Part shown: one piece after another, positions 31,601 to 43,012 of the stretch
Layout: each line of letters starts with the position of its first letter
Position numbering within the stretch: position 1 is the stretch's first letter
Assembly: GCA_914767715.1 (NCBI GenBank)
Contig: OU612066.1
Coordinates: 27,316,283-27,380,282 of the forward strand
Origin: Membranipora membranacea
Taxonomy: Eukaryota > Bryozoa > Gymnolaemata > Cheilostomatida > Membraniporidae
Direction: 5' to 3'
DNA length: 64,000 bases
Made by a program: the position numbers and the translations under genes
Notes under the pieces: model-generated
Databases searched by the model: none
Told to the model about the DNA's origin: nothing
The model's input: only the letters and a program-made list of their open reading frames with translations

Positions 31601-34600
31601 TGTTTCACAAGAATTCTGGCTGAATAATCATCCGAATTATATTTTGTCTTTTTCCCCATGCAGAAGGTGCAATCTGCTATTAATCAATGGCCATCAATGA
31701 GAAGTTGTTTGAAACCTTGGTTGCCCTTAGGCGTGACCACCATACTCGGCAACAAGTGGCACTCAGTTTGAAGGCAGGTCGGAGCACATCTGGGATAATA
31801 TGATGACCAGCACTTACCGATAGCAGTTGTTGTTAAACTTGTTGTAACTTGACATGGCGACGAGACCTCCAGAACAAGCGCTGAGAGAATAAAATATCTG
31901 TGTCGCAGCATCGCTCCACACACGGGGGTCCTTCAATGTCTCAAATCTGCAAAAATATACTTCTAGTTATACACCTAGCACACACGGTAGCGACAGTTAC
32001 GCTGTTTGAATGTGATGATTTCCGAAGAGTGGAGGCATGTTCAACAGTGATACCCATAACTCTACTTACTTGCAATCTGTCGATACATCAGAGATCATCC
32101 ACTGATCTAGTTTCCTGTGTTCATTTACTAGAGAGTGTAGAGGGCCATGTTTTATATCAAGGGCAAAAACGCTTCCCAAATTTTAATGTGCCTAGAATGG
32201 GTTAGCTACATTGCCATATTATTATTGATCCCAGCCAAATGAATAGAACATAACATGCAGTTTGGTATCCCAGGGGCATTACTGTTGCTCATTCTGATGA
32301 TCGTTTGAATGTTTCACAGACAGACAGGCAAACAGACAGACAACACACGGGTTTGGTGTCTTCAGGCATTTACCTTGGTGTAAGGTAAAATAGAATTCCT
32401 TTTCCAGGTCCAGCGCCAGGGAGGGAAACTCCTCGAATAAACAGAATTATCAGCATTACATAGGGGAATATGGCAGTGAAGTAAACGATCTACAAAGAAA
32501 AATAACAAGCAGTGAGATGAAAGTGAGGCCAGCAATTAGTATGTATTAAGTTATTGAGTTTATGTTATTCTTAGCAACAAATGTGTTGGCGGCTTGATTC
32601 TATTTCTTAAAAAATTTAGATTACTATAAGTAGTACACTTGTGATGTAGATTATACATTTCTGGCAGAATGCCAAGAGACAAAGGTCTTGCTCTACAAAA
32701 ATTTCATTGATTTTTTTCTGCAAAATCCTTTTAAGGGATTTGCGGCACGTGGGCGGCCTTCACAACATTCACAACATCCGCAATCGGTAGCTTCGATTCA
32801 ATATCCCAATATAACACAAGCATTTGTAAGTGCATTGAGCGAACACGCTGACGTCATTAATCTCGACAGCTTACAATTGTGGCAGCACACGTCAATGAAT
32901 ATATTTATTAGCTCTTCACCCACAAATGAAACTACCAACTGGGACAATTTATTGGCAGCTAATTTTGAGACTGAGGGCACAAATTAGGCGTCCCGCATCT
33001 TTCATGGATGTTTATATTATCTAAGGCTACTTGAGTAGACTAGGTAGACTGTTACATTCATTGCAGCTTTAGGAGCCCAGGCTTTGTGAATACTGCCGGT
33101 AGAGTTTATATTTCCTGTCTCCGTTACTTATATTTCCAGGCATGTTGCAGCGATATCATTCCTAATTAGTAAGCTACTGCTGCTGTCTATCATTGCATCA
33201 TACGGCAGCAGAAATTTCCCAACAGACACAGACAGTTAATATCTCTCATTGCTGACAGACAAAGTCATCTGTGTCCTAATATCAAATCCTTATCCCAATC
33301 GCAGTGTGAGGATATATATCCTTACTCTGTGTCCCAATGCTTTATCAAAATATCCACGCAAGCGTCGTCCCACAAGGTGATGACAATATTTTGCAATTAT
33401 ATGGAAAATTTTGTTATGACACTAAGTTGTCCACATAATTGTGAAACTAAAGACCACAATATATATTTATTAGCTCTCAAGATAACAGATGAGGGCCTCA
33501 TTACCGTGTGGACGCTGCCGTCAGTTGGCACGCTGCCATCAAAGCAGCATTTACACAAATCTGTCTTGTTATGGCTGCTGATTACGTTATGACGCACAGC
33601 TTATTACTTCATCCCGGAATAAAAACAAACTTGACCTGGTTCAGTAGCCTTCCAATATCCTACCCATAATTCCAAGTTTGATAAGTATACTATCGAGAAT
33701 GAGAGGAGTACATATTGATACCAATTATGGTTTTGGCATGTTTCCCATTCCAGACACAGCGATAATTGGTGTCACCTAATCGCCAGACGAAATTATTCTA
33801 TCTTTAGGTGACATATATTTCTGGCATCTCCGGAAAAGAGGCTCAGATTCTGTTAATTCCGTCCTATATTTACAAGCCCCTTGACCCTATGCCATAACAT
33901 TATGGCACTACAAATCTGTCTAGTGGGTTAGGATTACTCATAGCAGGCAAGTTGTTTCTTTGACTATATATTTCCGTTTGTTTTTTGTCACAGGGCTTAA
34001 TCTGAAGTGGGGCTTATTTGTGTCTGTGGTCCAATTTTGTGATAATGCATTACCCCAAAAATCTCAATAAAACCAAACTCAAGTATCTGCATTATTTTGG
34101 TATAATATTGCTCAAAAGAATTCATTGAAGTGGATAAAATATTACCGCAAATAAAATTATAACAATAATGAGGTGATTTTTGGGCCAGGTCAAACAAGGT
34201 GTAGTATTTCAGGGGGTTGTCAAGTCCAGACAATAATCTAGCCCAAAGTTTTTGCCGTGTTGTCGCAAGCTAGGGACTTATGTTCAATCCCGACTTGCTA
34301 GATAGCCCAAAAATCCTAAGTCTAAGCCTATACCCAGAAATTGACCAGCTGAGGTATTCTTACTCTAAATATAAAACTGCCCTAAGGGGCAAATCCCTAG
34401 GAAATTTCCACGACTCTGTAGACATTAAATACTGTAGTGTCTGTTTTAGGGGCCCATTTTAATTCAAAACTTAAAAATTTTTATTTCAAAACTTCATTTC
34501 CAACCGGAAACTCACACGACTTTCATCAGCTCATCGCACACATAACCCTTGGATGGCCATGGAACCTTCCTGTTAACTTGAACAAAAACAGAGGAGTTAC

Positions 34601-35255
34601 TTTACCTTGCCAAGAGAGGAAATCCCTCTGATGAGTACAGCGCACACGATAGTCCACGCTCCAAGCAGAGACAGGGCAAGTTTCCATGATACGCCACCCA
34701 TGACATCCGGGTGTGCCGACTGCTCCAGCACATAGTTATAATAGTAATCTTCAGTTGGTGAGAGGATCGACGGGCAATCAGGGTTCATTGTGATATTACA
34801 TGCCTCTGGCATCAATATGGAAGAGTTGATGTATTTATCTGCAAAATGAAGATTGTTAGAAAGTTTGAGAGAAAGTTGATCAGCCTATTTGCTGACAATC
34901 CACATATCCATCATCACTATTAGTAGTATTATGATAACCTGATCACTACTAAGTCGTAGAAGTAGAATATAAATAAAAGAGCATAAAACTGATGAGTAAT
35001 CCTCAGCAAGATGTTACCTGTTAAGTATAGATGACCTTGAATGCATGGATATAGTACTTGTAAATGGGTTCGATTGTAAATTACAATGGTTTATGAAATT
35101 GAGCAAAAATAAAAAATTTATGAGTGGGGGAGGGATGATCGTAATGTATTCTATGATAAACGTTCTGTGATAAACTGCTGTTTATTTAATCCCATTCTTT
35201 CTCTTTTCACGCAGCCTCATTTGTCGTGATACATTGGTCTGTGAATATAATAAAG

Positions 35256-35286
<31 letters not shown>

Positions 35287-38200
35287 AACATGTAATTGAA
35301 TCTTACCTGGTATGGTGTAGTTTTCGTTGGGTACTCGACAGTAAGGTGAGCTCCAGGCGTGATCACAGTGGGACCAGGGTAGCTCTTTAGTCATTGACGC
35401 TCCCAAGTAAAAAAGCACATGAGCGATAATCACGTTATAATACAAGCCGATTAGCCATGAGACCCACACGGAGCAGTAGCCTAGACCTGTAATACAACAA
35501 ACAGCCCTGGTTATGTACATGTATTCAAGCTGGGAGAATAAAAACACAGTAATTGGGTGTTTTGAAGAGCAGATCAATTATCATTCTCAGGGTTTTGCAT
35601 GAAAATCAATGATAATATATAGGAACGACCTTGTGAACCTGGGAATCCCAGGCTATGTCTGTTATAGGGAATACCAATGCAATGTTCAATATAGATGTAT
35701 GGTTGATTTCAAGATTGAGTATAAGTAGTAAACTGCATAATAGCATTATTATATGCGTTGTTTACCATATGAACCAAAGATGAAAGTTCGAATTGTGGGG
35801 TACCCCTAAGATTAAGATCATATTTCTATCTTGCAAGCTAAACATGCCGAAGGTCCTTATAATATAATAGTAAGGAGAAGAATATTTTTAGCTAAAGCTA
35901 ATTAGTTAAAATTTCATCATCTAGTGAATATTGCTGTATGTACATCATCAGGCAGGACCCTGAAGCTATGGATACAAGCAAAATTGTTCTGTTTGATATT
36001 CTGATATGCGCCCTGGTTCTTGACATTACCCAGTTAAAAATAAACTTCATCATCTGACTTAGTTCATAATCGCCGACTCCATGTTATACTAGCCTAGCTT
36101 TATCACGCAGCTACTTTTTTGTTTTAAAAGTAGCTGCGTGACAAGCCTGTCTTGACGAGCTTTTTTGTTGGGGAACAAATGTCATACAAACATTTTGAAT
36201 GCTAGTTTCTGGTTCTGCTACACAGCACTGATTGAGTCAACATTTCTTACCTTTGAGTAGAGGATTGATTCTCCAAATGGCAATCGGTCCAAGAGAAGCG
36301 AACTGTCCAAAGGAAAGCTCCATGAAGAACAGAGGCAGACCAACCGTGGCCAACATGATAATGTAAGGGAACAGGAAAGCGCCTGCAATAAAGAACATGG
36401 TTATGAATAAATGCTTCCAGAATCAAGCAAATAGACTTAACATATATGTAATTTAAATATTTATATATTAAGTCTATGATCAGGTATGTCACAAAAGCAG
36501 ACATCTTATTTTTCTCCAAAAAAACAGCCTGACCATGCTGCTAACATTGATGTCCATCAGTCAGAACTTGACATATCTATGAGGGATACGGCGCCAGCCT
36601 TCTTTAGGCTTCCAGATATGTTCATCCTTTTTAGCTGGTCAATACATTTGGTGAAATTTTTTAAGACATGACAGAAGGCATGGTGAATAGATGACCTTGT
36701 CCCAAGAGCTGTTGTGTAACAGAAGAATGCAGGATTTTGCCAGATGTAACAATGTGGGGAGAGGTAGCCACCAGCCAGCCAGCTGCCCATGTCATAACAA
36801 GGCGACAGTGGTGATCACTCTGGCTCATGCACCAATAGCTGCGGTTGAGTTTCATCAGAAACTCAATCAAAGGTATGGGTATGTGGTCTGGCTGAATGGG
36901 TGATAAACTAGAAATTTTAATTGATCAAAACCGCATTGTCACCAAGCACATTAGTATGTCTGTGGTTGGAATATAGTATGAGACAACAACAGAACAACCA
37001 TAGTGTAACGTTATGCCTGTAAAAACATGATCGTAAAATTCAATTTCCAAGAATACAAATTTATGCTTTCAACTGAGAATTGTGTCAAAAACTGTATGCG
37101 TCTGCTTTATAGTGGGCCATGTTTCTTGCTACTCATCTTTGTTTATCTTTTTAGCATAAGCAAATATAAGAGTAGTTTTTTTTATCAATGAGTTAAGCGT
37201 AAAAATACCAAAGTACATCTAATATGGGGCGATAAGTGGGATCCTAATATTTCCGTATTATTATAGGGTAGCCTAAAAATAACACGCTGCGGCTGATGAA
37301 ATAAGACTTTCCTTTTTTTACCTACCGCAATATTGGTATGTACTTTTATAGGCGGCAGCAGCGGTTTGATGAAAGAAAGAATAGTCGATGCTAATATTTG
37401 CCCATCTTTGAAATTAAGAGCACTTTTCAAGTTTTGCTTCATCAAGTTACCGCAGTTATACCCACCAGTTTCATAGAAGGCCAAGTAATGCAAACACAGG
37501 TTTTTTAATATTGTGAAAAATTCAAAAGATTGGCAAAAAGGCTGTTTTTAACAGGATTTTGTGACTACCAAAATCAAATACACAATGACAGCCCCCAAAG
37601 CATACAATTTACATATAAATATAATATAATATAACATTACATAATTTACCTCCGCCGTTTTTGTAAGCGAGATAAGGGAATCTCCACACATTTCCTAGTC
37701 CGACAGCGTAACCGACACAGGTGAGTATAAACTCGAGTTGTCCGCCCCACTGAGCTCGATTCTCTCCTCCTGAGCCGTCAGCGTCAGCGCCTGAGTTCTG
37801 ATCACCACTCTCAATATCGTCATCGCTCAACTTTGACTGTCAAAGTAAGGTAAGATACACATGATAAACAAGGTGAGGTATACATGATAAATAAGGTAGA
37901 TGTAAATTATAATCTAGTCACTGTAAGCTTTCAAGCATCAATTTTCAACAGATGCGCCAGTGCATCGGACGTTTAACCTACTATTAGCAGATTTGAAATA
38001 TGCAGGGTCACCATATATCATTGCTCTTGGGAGGAAGTATTCTGTGCTGTGATAAAAAACAATTTTTAACAACTACACATTATTTATATACTGACTCAAC
38101 TGCTGCTCAAAAACTTTTAACCTCCTTTGTCCGAGTTTGTGTTTGTTGAGAATTCAATCAAAATGACTAGCAGGGAAAGTTCCTGGTGAGGTAAAATTAG

Positions 38201-39093
38201 GTAAAACTGGAACAATAGTGTTGAATAATAATAACAATGGTCAATGGCTTCAAACTATACATGTTTTATTGGTTTCACTACAGCCATTGACATAAATATG
38301 TTGCAGTGCAAAATGAGATCAGATTTATTCTAGAAAAAGAATTATCGCAATGAGTTTGATCACCTCAAAAAAAGGTGGTCAGCTCTTGGCACTTCGCCCA
38401 AGCACTCGTGTTGCAGTTTATTACAAAAAGTCTTTCTGGAATCCCTTGTGGGTTTTCAGCAGACATTTCAGGGAATTAGTAAGAGTCACATGGTGCAAAA
38501 ATATTATCATCGGCATCTGGAAACTTGCCAAATACGGTGGTTCTGTTCTGACTGTGGCATTACACATTTACTCCATCTTACAACCAGTTCCCACAAGAAT
38601 ACTTTATCGAATGAAGTAAATTTATGGAAATCAAAGGTGTTAGTTGGGTGGCAAAGGATATTATTGGCAGCAGGGACCACTCTTAGTGGAAAGCCTACAA
38701 GTTTAACATTGTACAACTTGCAGACCGTTTTCACACCAACATGATAATCACTGGTTACAAAGTTTGTGAAAAGGAGATTGTTTAAAACTTACAGAATCTG
38801 ATCTTACCCCAAAATAAACATATCAGGTAATTCCGAAAATGTTCAATATTAAGGGCTACAGGTAATTCCAATAATAAGGATTTCAGGTGATTCCGATTTC
38901 AGGTAATGGTCATTTGCAGAGATTCCAACAGAGAATGAATTTGACTTCATAGATTCCAAGGAGAAACTACTGCCATTAACAGAAGACAGAATTAATAGTG
39001 ACTTACGTGATGTGGGTTGAGCGGTGCCTGAGAAGAGGCCGGGTCGTTTATATCTAGAGACAGATCACTGCTTAGCTGTTTAGTATGTGCCAT
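27020..39093 (-). CDS. SLC6 family Na+/Cl- dependent neurotransmitter or amino-acid transporter
   Basis: Twelve coding exons: 39007-39093 (ATG), 37650-37836, 36251-36382, 35307-35486, 34606-34838, 32374-32489, 31818-31946, 29963-30087, 29380-29630, 28687-28887, 28133-28297, 27020-27316 (TGA). All phases agree; product about 700 residues, usual for SLC6. TM1 reads [22 protein letters not shown]6 [20 protein letters not shown]8 [11 protein letters not shown]. Extracellular loop 2 has a Cys pair (SHC...SPYC), a second pair (EAC...PDC) and N-glycosylation sites. The C-tail starts PLATWGPA. The family couples substrate uptake to Na+ and Cl- gradients at the plasma membrane. Gly, not Asp, at the TM1 substrate position argues against a monoamine carrier; glycine or another neutral amino acid is likeliest, but the subtype is inferred. 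Introns contain (TA)n runs and a MITE-like repeat; the remaining intron sequence shows nothing I recognise. Confidence 0.95.
28613..28641. repeat. (TA)n microsatellite in an SLC6 intron
   Basis: About 14 TA units lie some 45 bp downstream of the donor of exon 28687-28887, on the transcript strand. Confidence 0.7.
31346..31800. mobile_element. MITE-like inverted repeat in an SLC6 intron
   Basis: GGGCAACCAAGGTTTC near 31352 and its complement near 31709 bound about 370 bp of non-coding DNA. The adjoining segment 31740-31800 matches the start of the 7831-10180 duplication (TGTGCTCCGACCTGCCT) in reverse orientation, so both belong to one dispersed family. It ends close to the donor at 31817. Confidence 0.5.
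35255..35281. repeat. (TA)n microsatellite in an SLC6 intron
   Basis: About 13 TA units lie 25 bp downstream of the donor of exon 35307-35486, on the transcript strand. Confidence 0.7.
36103..36141. repeat. 16-bp perfect hairpin
   Basis: TCACGCAGCTACTTTT pairs perfectly with 36126-36141 across the loop TTGTTTT. It lies in an SLC6 intron near the acceptor side of exon 36251-36382. Confidence 0.55.
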
Positions 39094-41850
39094 GATCAGC
39101 GTGCGAGTGAGTTCTTACCTAAAGAATACAATACAACGAGATTTATAGTAACCTATAGCATAGTAAAAGAAGAATGCGGACCCAATACTCAGCAAAAATA
39201 AAAATTCCATTGTGTAGTAGTACTATGGCACGATTTAACAATGGAACTAATTTTGGAAAATACCACAACACAACCATTTAATTTAGTGGCTTTGTGTATT
39301 TCAAGTTTATTTACAAAATATGGCATGCGTCTTTACAACTGACACATCATCATGAATGTTGACTTGCATTTTCTGATTTTTAATTTCCGTCAACACTGAA
39401 AAGTGAAAGAGGTTGGGCAACTAGACGATAATGTAAATCAATCATGTTCACAAGCGATTTGTATGAGAATGATCGGGAGTAAGTACTGTGTCTCAAGTAT
39501 TTCGCAACAAGGTTAAATATAACAGCAAGGTCACTAATAAGATCAAGTAACAATTTTATTGATTTGGTATGACCATCGACATTGTATTTAATTTTCTAGT
39601 TGGTCAACTTTATGCATGTTGTGTCTGGATATGACATAAACATTTATGCGCCCGACACATGGGGCAGGATATCGCTCCTCCCGACTGAGTGAAGATGTGA
39701 GTTGGATGTTTAGATGTCTCTGAATTGATTTTTCATTAACTGCAAGCTAGCAGCAATTAAATATGTCATCACTAGTTTTGATCTGGAGTGCAACTCACAC
39801 ATGTTTGTGATGGAAAATTACCAATGATAGTGAAAACACCAGAAAGCTGCCATCAAAATTGTGACCGATGATTTCTGTGAACAAGCCGGTTTGATTTGCT
39901 TCTGAAATCAATTCCTTTTTTTACGACTGATTACATAATAGTTATGTACATCGTAATAAACTCTACCAAAAAATAAAAACAAAGCTTGCACCGAGCGATA
40001 AGGCACTGGTTAGTTAATTGCTGAAACCAATTTCAACTTGTGTCGCCAAAACTCAAATCTGTACGTGGAAACTTTGCACCAGTTTGGGAAAAACTAAACT
40101 GTAAACTGTAATATGATCATGCCAAGGCACAAAGACTTTCTATACCAACTACATGATTATGTAATTGAGGTTTGAGTTCCTATAGAGTCGCAAACATTTC
40201 TGAGAATAACATATTAATCCCTTTCAATTGCCTTTTGTTCCAAAAACAATGAAATTCAAGCTGCCAAAGTAGTTGGTGAAAAGTTGAATAATTTCAAATC
40301 GTTGTTTACAATTTTGTGGATAGTTCAATAACTATAAGGGTCTATAAATCAAACAAGAATCTAATACCCTAAACCTTGAATCACAAACAGCACCAAGGTG
40401 AATCGCTGGGAAAATGCTGCTGCCAATTGGCTCTAAGCCAACTGATGTCCGATAATATCAAAATCAATAAATACTCTGACTCTGATTTGAGTGATGACAA
40501 CCGAGTTTTTTTCTGGCGAAACCCTCACAGGATTATGATGCATCAGGCCTAGTACCGACCCCTGCGGCATCAAAACAAACTCCGATCTCTGCCCGTTTTA
40601 TGAGTTGTAGTATTTAGGTACTATAAACGCAGGAAACGCCACTAATTATAAACTAGCTGGTGCAGACTAGTTGGGATATTAAACTGCTGCTGCAGGTATT
40701 TAACAGAGGTTGTGAAATAGTTCAGACTGTTTAATGATCTACTGAGCCAATCATCAGAAAATTAGCAATGATTTCAGAAATTCTACTCTTACGTGGAGTT
40801 CCCCATATGTCAGATATAAATATGGCAGACAGCCAACAACTGTTGGCGAATGCTTAACACAATACATTCATCGCTTAAAATACTTCCGAGACTTGTTCTG
40901 CTTCATCAAGAATGGTAGGCAGCTGAATGGTAACTTTGGCAATGTGCCAGGTAACTGTTTGCCTCTGCTAATCTTATTATTGAAAAATAATAAAGTTAAA
41001 AATACTCACAAGGATTGAAGTTAAGAAGATCTCCTGTGACTTCCGCCAGTCCTCTGCCAAGATCGAGTTCAAGTAGATAGTTGAATTTCTTTTTAAAGAA
41101 CAGCTTCTTAAAATGGGTATTACAAGACGTCAAGCAACCCAAGCTGTAGCTGCAAACAACAAATATTTGACAGTCAACTAATCTTTTCAGACCACTTGAG
41201 AAAGCAAAAGTTTGTCTGAGAAATGAAGTCCGTTTTTGACTTGATCAGGCAAGTGCTTGTCGTCTCACTATAGATGCAGCCACCAGGACAGCTGACAGAT
41301 GACTGTAGGTGCTCTACAAGACTGCACACAATTTATGGGCATGGGCAAGGCTCTCTACCCATCTCTGATTCGCTGAAACATCAGTCGCTTTGACCTGACG
41401 TCAAACGACCCAACTGTATCAAAGTAACAGGCAGCCTGTATGCTTGTGGTTTTCATTGATCAGTAAAGAATTGTCAGAAAAACATCCAAATAAGCAAAAA
41501 CCCAGTAATTAATCAGCGTTTGAGGGTGGGTGAAACGGACACATACAACTGATCGTGATGTCAATATGGTAATACATTGTTTCTTTTGATGTCACAACTA
41601 GACTTTAATAAGATGTTCAATTGAAATGAAAACAACTCAGTAGAATTCCTTTCCAATCAGATGGTAGCAAAATCTGGGCTTTTGGCACCATGTAGCTGAA
41701 AAGGGCATCAAAGAAATAGTCGGAAATAGAAAAACAAACATGAGAAATATCACTCACCTAGTCAGTGGTACAAAACGATACTGCCTTCTGCCCAAGGTCC
41801 GAAGACTATGCCAACCAGCGGCGTGATCAACCAACTATATTGCTGTTTTA
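39094..41850 (-). other. non-coding 5' exons and leader introns of the SLC6 gene
   Basis: The first coding exon extends upstream to 39118, where an AG acceptor is visible, so the leader is spliced. A likely internal leader exon is 41010-41149, with acceptor GTTTGCAG, donor GTGAGT and no ATG inside. A likely first exon ends at 41758 with donor GTGAGT and starts near 41850, below a TTTATATA sequence on the minus strand around 41880. No coding sequence is seen in the introns between. Transcript ends are inferred. Confidence 0.45.
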
Positions 41851-43007
41851 GTCTGTTTGATACTTAAAATGTATATGAGGTATATAAAGCTTGTTGTAGG
41901 TTAGAATAAAAATAAACTTGGTGTAAAAAATTAGCTGCCAGAAGACAAAATCGCTGCCACTATGTAGACAAAGCTACGAACGAGCTTGCTTGTAAATGAG
42001 CTGTGCCCTTTCTGTTTGAACTGCTGCCGTTACCAATTGACTAAATGCTAATGACCATCAATGGCAATGGCATGCTGCCAGCGTAAGGATTATACTATAA
42101 ACATATATATATATGAATATATATTATACATAGTTAGCAATAACCATAGCTGATGAAGCTTGGCTTTTATTATAATATTGATTATTATAATAACACAGTG
42201 AGTTTCTGCATGTGGGGAACGCTGTATTGAATGGGGAGTTCAGTGCTAACATTTGTTTTCACATTATAATATACTAGAGCTGCTTTAATTATGAAAGGCA
42301 GCAGCTCGCCATCCCCGTAAGAATACATGGTGTGTATGTCTATACATGATTCATAACAGGGCCATTCAGAGCATCTTATTCACATATGAATGTAAACAGA
42401 GGACGAGGCCTTTATTTAAATTAGCATAAGTTAATCAGCCCATCATTTTTATAGCATTATCAAGGATCACAAGCTATAAGAACGTGGATACCAGGTTATA
42501 GTATCAGTTTACATGTTGCTTAGTAACTGGTCACATGACAAGTAGCTACTGAATGTATGTGTGTGGTCAGTATGTATTACTAGTGAAGTTTCAGTTTAAT
42601 ATAATAGAGTAGGATACGGTACAGGGAGTTAGTAGGTGAGGGCAGAAGTTCACTTAGTTCAGACAGAGAGTGACCGACCGACCTGGTCAGATATATTAGT
42701 TCATATAGCTCAACATACACACAGAGGGCTGACGCAGAACTATCCACTTATGGACTCGATATTGCTCTAGTCTAGTCCATCTACATTCAAGTCAGGCTTT
42801 TGCCTGCTGCTGGTACTACAAAATATAACCTACTGATCAGGTAAAGACATAGGCATCAAACCAATTTGATGGTTTGCTTGTCACCTTTCTACAAAATTCA
42901 TATTCTGTATCCAATATCACCTAAATTATTCTCACTAAGCTCGATTGAATTTTAATCTAAGGCAAACATTGTTTACTATCATAACAGATAACTGTTTTAT
43001 CTTGTAG
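41851..43007. promoter_or_regulatory. head-to-head promoter region, SLC6 and CCDC60-like genes
   Basis: The minus-strand SLC6 leader begins near 41850 and the plus-strand gene has a likely non-coding exon ending at 42840 (CTGATCAG followed by GTAAAG), which joins the acceptor at 43007. Both promoters must lie in roughly 1 kb. The only specific motif I recognise is the X-box at 42515. TA-rich runs occur near 42100-42130. Confidence 0.4.
42515..42527 (+). promoter_or_regulatory. RFX X-box motif
   Basis: GTTGCT-T-AGTAAC fits the RYYNYY N(1-3) RRNRAC consensus bound by RFX factors, which switch on ciliary genes across animals. It is about 0.5 kb before the ATG at 43013 and about 325 bp before the donor of the presumed non-coding first exon. 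The motif is short enough to occur by chance, but its position before a CCDC60 homologue makes it worth noting. Confidence 0.45.
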
Positions 43008-43012
43008 TCAAG

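Noticed and set aside
32688-32987. 99-codon plus-strand frame in an SLC6 intron
   Set aside because: The composition is protein-like, but there is no recognised domain, no splice support and no repeat border. Not enough to call a gene.
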